Positions 1-7,530 of a DNA stretch of 64,000 nt are shown here, piece after piece. Every line of letters starts with the position of its first letter. Position 1 is the first letter of the stretch. The stretch comes from Deltaproteobacteria bacterium (GTDB taxonomy: Bacteria; Lernaellota; Lernaellaia; JACKCT01), in assembly GCA_020633895.1 (NCBI GenBank), contig JACKCT010000007.1, positions 62,001-126,000 of the forward strand. The letters are read 5' to 3'. Both the position numbers and the translations under genes were made by a program. The notes under the pieces were generated by a model that had not been told where the DNA came from, did not search any database, and was given only the letters and a program-made list of their open reading frames with translations.

Positions 1-359
1 CGCCCCCAGAGCAGACGAAACACACTACGTCGCTCGCCGCCGATCTGGCCGAGCAGATATTCGTCGATTACCAACTGCGTCTCGGGTCCGACGGAGATGC
101 GGCAGCGGTCCTCGAACAGCACCATCGCCCGGCCCTCGGGACCGGTCACGATCGTGTCGCCCTCGAAAACGCGCACGCCCATGGCCAGGTGAATGTCCAA
201 CTCGCCGGGCCGTTGCAGGCGCGCGTCGCCGGATGAGGCGGTCACGGTTCCGACGGCCTCTTGCGCGTCGGCAGTCACGACACCGAGCAGCATCGTCGAC
301 GCGAGAGCCAGAACAAGGGCCAAGCAGAATTTCAGAGTCGTTCGCATGGTCGTTCTCAT
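1..359 (-). CDS. FecR-domain secreted protein, N-terminal part (runs off left edge)
   Basis: The reading frame is open from ATG at 359 to the first base of the window with no stop, so only about 119 N-terminal residues are present. It starts with a classical signal peptide (MRTTLKFCLALVLALAS and an ADA-type cleavage region near residue 30). The mature part follows the FecR-domain pattern: a short beta-strand (VGTVTASSGDARLQ), a GVRVFEGDTIVTGPEGRA segment and a DRCRISVGPETQLVI segment. FecR-domain proteins in this setting are usually periplasmic or surface proteins of unknown ligand rather than true iron-signalling FecR, because there is no cytoplasmic N-terminal tail here. A second ATG at 347 is possible, but the AAGGA element upstream fits 359 better. 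Function beyond the domain is not inferred. Confidence 0.75.
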   Translation of the reverse strand, partial: MRTTMRTTLKFCLALVLALASTMLLGVVTADAQEAVGTVTASSGDARLQRPGELDIHLAMGVRVFEGDTIVTGPEGRAMVLFEDRCRISVGPETQLVIDEYLLGQIGGERRSVFRLLWG

Positions 360-476
360 TAAGGCACCGTCCTTCATCGGCGATTGTGGACGACGTCGCC
401 GACCGAGGAAGTGATTTTGGTCACTATCGCATTTTTTCCGATATTTCCCCGGAATCCCCGCTGAGTCAGGGCCGCC

Positions 477-1166
477 TCATTCGATGGCGTCTTCCAAGGA
501 GTCCATCCCTTCCAGGGGGATGACCAGCCCTTTGCCGTCGTATCGGATGAACTGCTTTTTGAGAAGAGCGCTCATCACCCGGCTGACGGTCTCCCGGCTG
601 GTGCCGATGAGGTTGGCGATGTCCTGGTGCGTGGGACGATCGGCGACGAACACCCCGTCGTCGGTTTCCTCGCCGCGCTCGGTCGCCAATTGCAACAGGT
701 GGCGCGCCACTCGGCTTGAAACGTCCAACAGCGCGAGATCAGAGAGTTTTTCGTTCGCTTCCCTCAGGCGTTGAGAGAGCTGTTTGACCAATTTGAGCGC
801 CACCTCCGGTCGGCGAACGACGAAATCCTTGAACACCCGGCGATGAAGAATGAGGTATTTGCCTTCGCCGTCGCCGATGACGTTGGCGCTGCGGGGCTCG
901 TCATCCAGGATGGCCATTTCGCCCACCACCGCGCCCGCACCGAAGGTATGCAGCACGAACTCGCGACCGGCGCGGGAATAGAGGGTGATCTTGACCTTGC
1001 CTTCGGTGAGGATGATCAGAAAATCGCCCACGTCGCCTTCGGCCATGATCAATTCTTCGTGGTCAAAGCCCTTTTCCACGAGTTGGTCGGCCAGCTTGGT
1101 CAAATCCTCGTCGGCCAGATCGGCCAACACGGGCACCTGACACAGGAATTGCTGCTTGCCTTTCAC
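477..1166 (-). CDS. Crp/Fnr-family transcriptional regulator
   Basis: This 229-residue protein has the full Crp/Fnr architecture. A cyclic-nucleotide-binding beta-roll occupies about residues 10-125 (FGAGAVVGEMAILDDEPRSA is the phosphate-cassette region), followed by a long dimerisation helix and a winged helix at about 150-215 with recognition helix SRETVSRVMSALLKK. No N-terminal cysteine cluster of the FNR type is present, so oxygen sensing by an Fe-S cluster is unlikely; the ligand is unknown. The start is GTG at 1166, chosen because GGAGGG lies five bases upstream and homologues begin close to this point. It lies downstream of the GT39-like gene on the same strand with a 48-base gap, and upstream of the FecR gene. 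Confidence 0.9.
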   Translation of the reverse strand: MKGKQQFLCQVPVLADLADEDLTKLADQLVEKGFDHEELIMAEGDVGDFLIILTEGKVKITLYSRAGREFVLHTFGAGAVVGEMAILDDEPRSANVIGDGEGKYLILHRRVFKDFVVRRPEVALKLVKQLSQRLREANEKLSDLALLDVSSRVARHLLQLATERGEETDDGVFVADRPTHQDIANLIGTSRETVSRVMSALLKKQFIRYDGKGLVIPLEGMDSLEDAIE

Positions 1167-1214
1167 CGGTTCCCTCCACCGTCCAGGCGGCCATGATACT
1201 ACAGCTTATCCCGG

Positions 1215-3023
1215 CTACAAGTCTGAATTTCTTGGATTTTCGGCTTTCGGATTTTCGATGGCCGAATTCCGGGCGGCGGATCGAACATTGGGCCCGCGCG
1301 CCTTCGGCACGGAGACCACGATGCGGCTTTGGGCATCCAGCACGGGCTCCCACGGCCCCGGGCCGCCCTGTTCGAACAGGCGCGCCGCCAGCAGTTCGTT
1401 GTCCGGGCCGTTGTAATGCCACAGGCCCCCGATGGCGTCATGGAGATTGAACGACGCGGCCGAGGGCCCGTAGACCCGGTCGGCCATCCGATCCCGAGGC
1501 ATGAACAGGACGCCGAAATTGCCGGCTGGTTTGTGAAGAACCACGTTATCCGCGTCGGACAGCAGGAAGACGTGCGTCGCGTCGGGAACGGCGCAGGCGA
1601 TGTAGACCTGGATCATGTTGGCGGCGGAGAGGTTGAGATAAAGCGGGTCGTAGTGATAGTTCGGGTCGTCGTCGAACCCGTAGAGGATCGCCACGTCGCC
1701 GCCGGGACGATGCTCAAGGACTTTTTCGGCGGCGGCTCGCAGATCGGGGACCGGGTGGGGACGCTGGGGGATCAGTTCCCATTCGGCCGCCAGACGCGGG
1801 GCCCAGCCCGGATTGTCGATGCTGCCGAAGCCCAGGTGCGTGTTGAGCGTGGCGCCGAAATAGACCAACCCGGCCAGGGCGAGCGCGGGCAACACGCGCG
1901 GGATTTTGGGAATCGTCGCCAGCCCGACGCCGATCACCAAGGCGCCGAGAGGCAAAACGCCCAGGGCGTATTCCACGTCCCTAGTCTCCACCCGCGACAA
2001 CAAATAGAGCGGGCCGAAGTACGCGACGAGCAGGAACCCGCGAAAAGGTCCGAGGTTTTTGCGCGTCAGGAGAAAGAGGGCAAGGGGCAAGAGCAGCGCG
2101 CCCAGGTAGGGCGTCGTGCCCAGGCGGCGAAAATCGATCTTGTAGTAGTCGTCGGGGCGGGTGTAGAGCGGCTCGCGGGCCATGTCCATGGTGTGTTCCA
2201 GGTTGAAATGCAGGAACCCGCGCAGGTACGCGAAGGTGAGCGCCAGGGCGATCGCCCCGGCGATGACCAGCGGTAGGCCCGTCCTCCACCACGGCCGACT
2301 CGTCAGACGCACCATCCGATAGACCACCACGCCCGTCAGGTAGGCGAGCATCGGCCCCAGGATCATCACCGGCGTGCCGCGTTCCAACTGAAAATCCAGC
2401 GCCACCGCCAGGCCCAGGAGGATCGCGAATCCCGGCCGCAGCAGGAAGTCGGACCGGATCAGCACCAGCGCCACCAACGCGATGGCCATCATGTGGGGCA
2501 TAAAACTCGACGCCTGATGGGAGAAATGCACCACCGGGGGAAAGCTTGTCAGCGCCGCGACGGCCAGAAGCCCCGCCGTGTCGCCCCCGAGTTTGCGCGC
2601 CGCGAAAAACAACGCCGCCATCGCCGCGGCCAGGGTCGCCAGATTCACATAACGCACCGTCTCCGGCGCCGCGCCGCCGATGGCGAAACCCAGGCTCCAG
2701 AGATGAAACAGTCCGGGGGGCGTGGATGTCACCCGTTGATAGCCCAGCAGGCGTTCGAAAATCTCCGAGGGCTTGTGGTCGTCGTGCGTGAGGCGATAGC
2801 GGTGACGGATGAGATTCTGGAGGTAGTCGGTTTCGTCGTTGCCCTGGAAGGCGCGATCGATGCCGATCCACGCGATGCCGTTGGCGAGCTGAAAGAGGAT
2901 CAGCGCAACAAGGATTGCGACCGCCGCCGCGCGCGGGCGTTCCTCCGCCGTCCCGAACGGCGACCATGACACGCGCCGCGAAATCTCCTTGGCGCGCCGG
3001 CCCAACTCATTCCCATCGATCAT
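1215..3023 (-). CDS. Polytopic membrane protein, GT39/PMT-like glycosyltransferase
   Basis: About 602 residues. A short cytoplasmic N-terminus is followed by a first membrane helix, then a loop GIDRAFQGNDETDYLQ that resembles the acidic first periplasmic loop of GT39/ArnT-type (GT-C) enzymes, and roughly ten further hydrophobic helices to about residue 410. The remaining C-terminal part is soluble and presumably periplasmic. GT-C enzymes transfer sugars from polyprenyl-phosphate donors; substrate and acceptor cannot be told here. The start is ATG at 3023 because the upstream extension is Pro/Arg-rich and overlaps the divergent promoter region. The last residues (about 25) are encoded by a degenerate AT-richer repeat at 1225-1258 and look like an appended tail. 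Confidence 0.6.
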   Translation of the reverse strand: MIDGNELGRRAKEISRRVSWSPFGTAEERPRAAAVAILVALILFQLANGIAWIGIDRAFQGNDETDYLQNLIRHRYRLTHDDHKPSEIFERLLGYQRVTSTPPGLFHLWSLGFAIGGAAPETVRYVNLATLAAAMAALFFAARKLGGDTAGLLAVAALTSFPPVVHFSHQASSFMPHMMAIALVALVLIRSDFLLRPGFAILLGLAVALDFQLERGTPVMILGPMLAYLTGVVVYRMVRLTSRPWWRTGLPLVIAGAIALALTFAYLRGFLHFNLEHTMDMAREPLYTRPDDYYKIDFRRLGTTPYLGALLLPLALFLLTRKNLGPFRGFLLVAYFGPLYLLSRVETRDVEYALGVLPLGALVIGVGLATIPKIPRVLPALALAGLVYFGATLNTHLGFGSIDNPGWAPRLAAEWELIPQRPHPVPDLRAAAEKVLEHRPGGDVAILYGFDDDPNYHYDPLYLNLSAANMIQVYIACAVPDATHVFLLSDADNVVLHKPAGNFGVLFMPRDRMADRVYGPSAASFNLHDAIGGLWHYNGPDNELLAARLFEQGGPGPWEPVLDAQSRIVVSVPKARGPNVRSAARNSAIENPKAENPRNSDL

Positions 3024-3144
3024 TCGACGCAGCTTAGCAAAGTTGACCGCCGGGGAAATCCCCAACGGGCTCGTCGGGGCATTCGAAGGGCGGGGAATGC
3101 GTCGGCTAGGAACATTTTTCACAAACGTTTATGCTATCGCCGAT

Positions 3145-3687
3145 ATGACATCCTTGCTCATCATCCTTGCGGCCGGGTTGGCGGTGATGCTGGCGTTGCT
3201 GGTGGTCGTCGTGACCGGCGCGAGCTTTTGGCGACGGGAAGACCCGCTGCCGCCGGATATGTTCGACGGCGACCTGCCCGACGGTCCCACCCATCGGGGC
3301 CAATACATCGCCACCTACGCCGACCAGTGGCGCAAGCCCTTTAACGCCCAAGGATTCCTGCAAGGCGGCCACGGCGAGTTCTACGTTAACGAACGGGGCG
3401 TGCATTTTCTCATCGACGGCTCCCGCCAGCCTGTCTTCCTGCCGTACGAACGCGTCCGCGACGCCATGGTCGACACGGTGGGCTCGGGCGTCTTTCGCGG
3501 GCAACCGGCGATCGTCGTCGTTTGGGAACTCAATTCGAAGCTCTATCGCTCCGCGTTCATCATCGAAAACCCGGAAGGCTCGGGCGTCGTCGCCGATATC
3601 CAGACGCACCTCATCCGGCTCAACGCCCATGGGGAAGGCGAGGGGCTGCTGGATAAAGACGACGAAGACGACGGCGACGTGGATTAA
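3145..3687 (+). CDS. Single-pass membrane protein with PH-like globular domain
   Basis: The 180-residue product starts at ATG 3145 with one strong N-terminal transmembrane helix (SLLIILAAGLAVMLALLVVV) followed by a basic/Trp stop-transfer segment and a soluble domain. The soluble part alternates short beta-strands (GEFYVNERGVHFLIDG, RQPVFLPYERVRDAMVD, AIVVVWELNSKLYRSAFII) in the manner of bacterial PH-like domains, where a protein comments on its own membrane localisation rather than catalysis; this is an inference from pattern only. The C-terminus is acidic (DKDDEDDGD). It is transcribed divergently from the GT39-like gene and lies 18 bases before the GH43 gene on the same strand, so the two may be cotranscribed. 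No specific function is recognised. Confidence 0.6.
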   Translation: MTSLLIILAAGLAVMLALLVVVVTGASFWRREDPLPPDMFDGDLPDGPTHRGQYIATYADQWRKPFNAQGFLQGGHGEFYVNERGVHFLIDGSRQPVFLPYERVRDAMVDTVGSGVFRGQPAIVVVWELNSKLYRSAFIIENPEGSGVVADIQTHLIRLNAHGEGEGLLDKDDEDDGDVD

Positions 3688-3705
3688 CCCCCTCAAGGAA
3701 TCATC

Positions 3706-4689
3706 ATGCTGAAGGCGACTTCCCGCGCCCGCGCGCGGTTGGTGGCGGTTCTGGCGGCCTTGGCCCTTCTCCCGCTCCTGGGCGCGAAATCGACGATCAG
3801 CGCCGGTTACGGCGAACCGCTGACCCTGCCCGGCGCCTCCGACGCGGCCGACCCGTCCGTGCTGTACATCGACGGGACCTATTACATGTATCCCACCTCC
3901 GGCGGGAACAAATTCCAGGTGTGGACCAGCCCCGACCGGGAGACCTGGTCGTACGGCGGCGTGATCTGGGGGCCGAAACCGGCGGGTTCGTGGAACGACA
4001 ACCTGGCCTGGGCGCCGGACGTGTTGGCCGACGGAGGGAAATACTACCTCTACTACACCGCCAACCACGCCATCGGCGTCGCCGTCGCCGACTCGCCCCT
4101 GGGGCCGTTCGTGGATGTTTACGATCATCCGTTTATCGGCAACGGCTACGGGGATACCGAATTCCAGTCCATCGACGCGCACGTCTTCAAGGACGAGGAC
4201 GGCAAGCTCTACATGTACTGCACGCACTTCGTCCCCTGGAGCACGCTGCGCGTTTCGACCATGAGCGATCCGGTGACGGTGGATAGCAATTGGGTGGACG
4301 TGGTCACGCCCGGGCTGGTGAACTGGGAGTTCGTCGTGACCGAAGGGCCGTGGATGGTCAAGCACGCGGGGACGTACTACCTGATGTATTCCGGCAACAG
4401 CTACAAGACGGCCAAGTACGCCATCGGCTACGCCACCGCGAGCGATCCCATGGGGCCCTTCGAGAAATTCGAGGGCAATCCGTTTTTCGCGACCGACGAG
4501 GAAGCGGGAATCTACGGGCCGGGCCATCACTCGGTGGCGACGGACGAGAACGGCGACATGTGGATTTTCTATCACACCAAGATCAGCGCCGAAAAAGGCG
4601 AGGGTCGGCGGATTCGCGTCAATCAACTGGCCTTCGACGAGAACGACGAGCTTTACGTCGTCCTCGACGAGCCGGGTTGCGGGCAGTAG
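3706..4689 (+). CDS. Secreted glycoside hydrolase family 43-like protein
   Basis: The 327-residue protein has an N-terminal signal peptide (basic start, then a hydrophobic run to about residue 27) and one five-bladed beta-propeller domain. The three GH43 catalytic carboxylates are visible at the expected spacing: D49 in DAADPSVLY (general base), D157 in FQSIDAHVFK (pKa modulator) and E213 in VVTEGPW (general acid). GH43 enzymes cleave arabinose- or xylose-containing side chains and backbones of plant polysaccharides; the exact substrate is not determinable. An AAGGA ribosome site precedes ATG 3706. It converges with the GH5 lipoprotein gene (six bases between stops), where a short dyad lies at 4691-4702. 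It lacks the Asp-rich linker of its neighbours. Confidence 0.85.
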   Translation: MLKATSRARARLVAVLAALALLPLLGAKSTISAGYGEPLTLPGASDAADPSVLYIDGTYYMYPTSGGNKFQVWTSPDRETWSYGGVIWGPKPAGSWNDNLAWAPDVLADGGKYYLYYTANHAIGVAVADSPLGPFVDVYDHPFIGNGYGDTEFQSIDAHVFKDEDGKLYMYCTHFVPWSTLRVSTMSDPVTVDSNWVDVVTPGLVNWEFVVTEGPWMVKHAGTYYLMYSGNSYKTAKYAIGYATASDPMGPFEKFEGNPFFATDEEAGIYGPGHHSVATDENGDMWIFYHTKISAEKGEGRRIRVNQLAFDENDELYVVLDEPGCGQ

Positions 4690-4695
4690 GGCCGT

Positions 4696-6252
4696 CTACG
4701 GCGCCGGGGCTATGGTGATCGTGTGCGCCTGCGTATCCGGGTCCGTCCACACCGACAAAACCTGCGTCTCGGCGTCATAGTCCGACTCCCACGTCCCGTC
4801 CGCGTCGCTGACGCTCAACTCCCAGCCATCGGGATAAAGGCGCTCTGACGGCAGATAGATCTGCGTCGGGCCGACGGCGGCGTCGTAGTTTTCCAACTCC
4901 AAGGTGAAGACACGGGTCTCGGGATCGTAGCGATAGCTCGTCGGCGTCCCGGCGGTGGCGCGGGGATAGACGCCGGCAACGATGTCGCGGAAATCGTCGT
5001 CGAAGGTTTCGAAGAAATAACGGCAATCCCAATAAGCCCAGCCGCTCGTGACGCGCTCCATCATGGCGAGGGCTTCCTTATTCCACTGCTCCAGGTTCTC
5101 CCGATCGAAGTAGCTGAGCATCGCCCATTCGCCCAAGAGCAGTGGCGCCTGTTGACGCACGCTGTCGGCGATGCGGTTTTTCTCCCAATTGGCCAGGGTG
5201 TTGTCCCGCTCCGGGTCGTACCCGCCGAACAGGTCGATTTGGAGCGGGTAGAGGTGGGGGAAGAACGCCAGGCGGTTCGGGCCCTCGCGCGGGTCGTCGA
5301 GCACGCGCAGATAGTTGGGCATTCCCTGGTTGGTCAAGAAGGCATTGGGTTCGTAAAAGATCCAACGGTCGTTGTCCACCTTGCGCACGGCGTCGATCAT
5401 CCGTTGGAGGAAATCGGAATATTCGTGCTGGTCGAAATCGGCCATGCGAAACAAGCCCGATCCCTGCCAGGGTTCGTTCATGAAATTGAAGCCGATGACG
5501 GCCGGGTGATCCGCGAAGCGTTCCGCCACATGCACCCACATGGCGGCGTAGTGATCTTGCAGTTCGGGGTGCGTCTCGTAGTCCCAGAAATTGTCGAAGG
5601 CGCGCATGACGTCCGGCGAGATGTAGTTGAACGCCCAGCCGCCCAACAGGCTCGCGAAATCGATGAAGGGCTTGTCGTCGGTGATCGTGGCCCACTCGGG
5701 GGCGCCGTCCGAATGCTCCCCACGATTCGGCGATCCGGCGAACGGGCCCCACACGTCCTGGTGCATGTCCAGCACCACGTCGATGCCGTTTTCCGCCAGC
5801 CAGTCCAGGCGCGTTTCGACCGCGTCCAGGTAGTCCTCGTCGTAGACGCCTTCCTCCGGTTCGATGCGTGCCCAGAAGATCAGGTAGCGGGCGAAATTGA
5901 AGCCCCAGGGATCGGCCATCCGTTGGGGATATTCTTCCCCGTAGACCGGCAGGCCCGAGTCGCCCTTGGCCGAGCCGTCGTAATTGCATCCGCGTAGGAC
6001 GCGCGCGCGGCCCTGGTCGTCGCGGATGAACTTCCAGTCCGCCTCGGTCCACTCGTCGTCATCCGACGTGTCGTCATCGGCCGTGGTGTCGTCGTCCGAC
6101 GTATCGTCGTCACCGGTGTCGTCATCGCCGACCGCGTCGTCCTCGGAAGAATCGTCGTCATCGTCGTCCCCGCAGGAAGGCAACGGCAAAACGAGCAGGA
6201 TCGCGACAAAGAGCAGGGCAAAGAGAGAAACATTCCAACGCGTACGAGGCAT
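4696..6252 (-). CDS. GH5 endoglycoceramidase/cellulase-like lipoprotein with Asp-rich linker
   Basis: The 518-residue precursor has a lipoprotein signal with lipobox LPSC (Cys27), then an Asp-rich linker of repeated DDDT-(G/S) units to about residue 66. The GH5 (beta/alpha)8 barrel follows at about 72-430, with LDMHQD, the acid/base Glu260 in FNFMNEPW and the nucleophile Glu375 in LLLGEWA. The C-terminal part (about 435-518, including TPTSYRYDPETRVFTLEL) matches the beta-sandwich domain that follows GH5 in endoglycoceramidase-like enzymes. It should retain hydrolase activity on beta-glycosides; glycolipid versus polysaccharide substrate is open. It is the last gene of a three-gene minus-strand operon, nine bases after the preceding stop. 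Confidence 0.85.
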   Translation of the reverse strand: MPRTRWNVSLFALLFVAILLVLPLPSCGDDDDDDSSEDDAVGDDDTGDDDTSDDDTTADDDTSDDDEWTEADWKFIRDDQGRARVLRGCNYDGSAKGDSGLPVYGEEYPQRMADPWGFNFARYLIFWARIEPEEGVYDEDYLDAVETRLDWLAENGIDVVLDMHQDVWGPFAGSPNRGEHSDGAPEWATITDDKPFIDFASLLGGWAFNYISPDVMRAFDNFWDYETHPELQDHYAAMWVHVAERFADHPAVIGFNFMNEPWQGSGLFRMADFDQHEYSDFLQRMIDAVRKVDNDRWIFYEPNAFLTNQGMPNYLRVLDDPREGPNRLAFFPHLYPLQIDLFGGYDPERDNTLANWEKNRIADSVRQQAPLLLGEWAMLSYFDRENLEQWNKEALAMMERVTSGWAYWDCRYFFETFDDDFRDIVAGVYPRATAGTPTSYRYDPETRVFTLELENYDAAVGPTQIYLPSERLYPDGWELSVSDADGTWESDYDAETQVLSVWTDPDTQAHTITIAPAP

Positions 6253-6261
6253 CGAGGGCTC

Positions 6262-7530
6262 CTATTCGGAAGGCACGGGCGCCTTGGTCAGGGCGGCGAG
6301 TCCCAGGGCGTTTTCGCCGCAACCGGAGTACACCAGATACGCCGATCCGTCCGCGTCCTGAAAATAGGCCGGATCGCGCAGTTGTTTCACATCTTCCGGC
6401 GCCGAACCGGAAAACGACGGCCGGGTGGGAAGCTCGCCGCATTCCCAGCCGGGTTCGGGCTCCATCAACTCGGTCGGCGGGTCGGACGCGGCCCACAGCT
6501 CGGAGTCCACGGGCCGCATGGTCGCAAAGCGAATACGTTCCGGCGCGTCGAATACGCGCGTCAGAAACACCTCGACGGCCCCATCGACCACATGCACCGC
6601 CGAATGCCGGGATCGGCGGATGAATTCGGGCAGTTCGATATGTTCCTGGAACGGATTGTTCAGCTTCGTCCAAAGCTCTTGCGTGAAATCGAAGCCGGGC
6701 GGCGGGGTCCAGGGATCGCTCGCGTCCGGGGCGCGGTAAAGCTGCCCGTGGTTGGCGATGGCGTACAACTCGCCCTCAAATTCGAACACGCGAAAGTATG
6801 ACACACCCAGGATCACGGGCTGGATGTTTTCCTCGAACTCCAGGCCGTCCGGCGAATAGCTCACCAGCGTCCGTTGCTCCCGCACATCGTCCGGGTCCGT
6901 CACCTGGATGTGGAAATACATCACGATGCGTCGCGCCTCGTCGTCCACGATCACATCCGGCGACGCCATGTGTCCGTCCGCCAGCAGGCCGTTGGCCAAT
7001 TCGATCTTGTTGTCCGACCCCAGATCCAGCACGCCCCGGTCGCCGTCCGCGATGCCTTCACCGACATCATGGAGCGTCCATGGGCCGAGCAGGTCGGCCG
7101 CCCAGGCCATGCGGATGTATTTGCCGCCGTGGTGGGCGAAGTAGAGGTAGTAGACCGCGCTCGGATCGGCGCGATCCTCGGGGGCAATCCAGTCGGGGAC
7201 GCGGATCAGCGACGGGCCGTTGATGTTTTCGCCGTCCTGTTCGACGCCCGCCTCGGCGAACAGGCTCTGGTCGACGATCGGCAGCCCGTCGTTCAACCGC
7301 GTGGCGACGTACATATACGGGCCGTCGTCATCGTCATCGTCGCCGGTATCGTCATCCGAGGAATCGTCGTCTCCATCATCATCCCCGTTGTCATCGTCGT
7401 CGGTATCGTCATCATCCGCCGCGTTGTCTGCATCGGTGTCGTCGTCATCGTCGCCGCAGGCTGAGGGAAGGGCGACAAACAACGCCGCGAACAGCGCCGC
7501 CGCGAGAAAGCTGGAGGGCGTGCGCCTCAC
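6262..7530 (-). CDS. Beta-propeller (GH43/GH32-fold-like) lipoprotein with Asp-rich linker
   Basis: The product is about 422 residues if started at GTG 7530, which overlaps the upstream TGA in a GTGA junction; a longer frame to 7599 would run through the neighbour's coding sequence. A hydrophobic signal ends in LPSAC, followed by about 45 mostly Asp residues with occasional Thr/Gly/Asn. The mature domain has repeated blade-like segments (YYLYFAHHGGKYIRMAW, ASPDVIVDDEARRIVMYFH, RDPAYFQDADGSAYLVYSG) typical of five-bladed glycosidase propellers. I cannot assign the three catalytic carboxylates with certainty, so it may be an enzyme of an unassigned family or a carbohydrate-binding protein. The operon position between two GH5 lipoproteins supports a role in polysaccharide use. 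Confidence 0.65.
   Translation of the reverse strand: MRRTPSSFLAAALFAALFVALPSACGDDDDDTDADNAADDDDTDDDDNGDDDGDDDSSDDDTGDDDDDDGPYMYVATRLNDGLPIVDQSLFAEAGVEQDGENINGPSLIRVPDWIAPEDRADPSAVYYLYFAHHGGKYIRMAWAADLLGPWTLHDVGEGIADGDRGVLDLGSDNKIELANGLLADGHMASPDVIVDDEARRIVMYFHIQVTDPDDVREQRTLVSYSPDGLEFEENIQPVILGVSYFRVFEFEGELYAIANHGQLYRAPDASDPWTPPPGFDFTQELWTKLNNPFQEHIELPEFIRRSRHSAVHVVDGAVEVFLTRVFDAPERIRFATMRPVDSELWAASDPPTELMEPEPGWECGELPTRPSFSGSAPEDVKQLRDPAYFQDADGSAYLVYSGCGENALGLAALTKAPVPSE

Noticed and set aside
5984-6361. Ser-rich plus-strand frames opposite the Asp-rich linkers (also near 7220 and 8830)
   Set aside because: GAC/GAT repeats give TCG/TCA Ser runs on the other strand; these are shadows of the lipoprotein genes.
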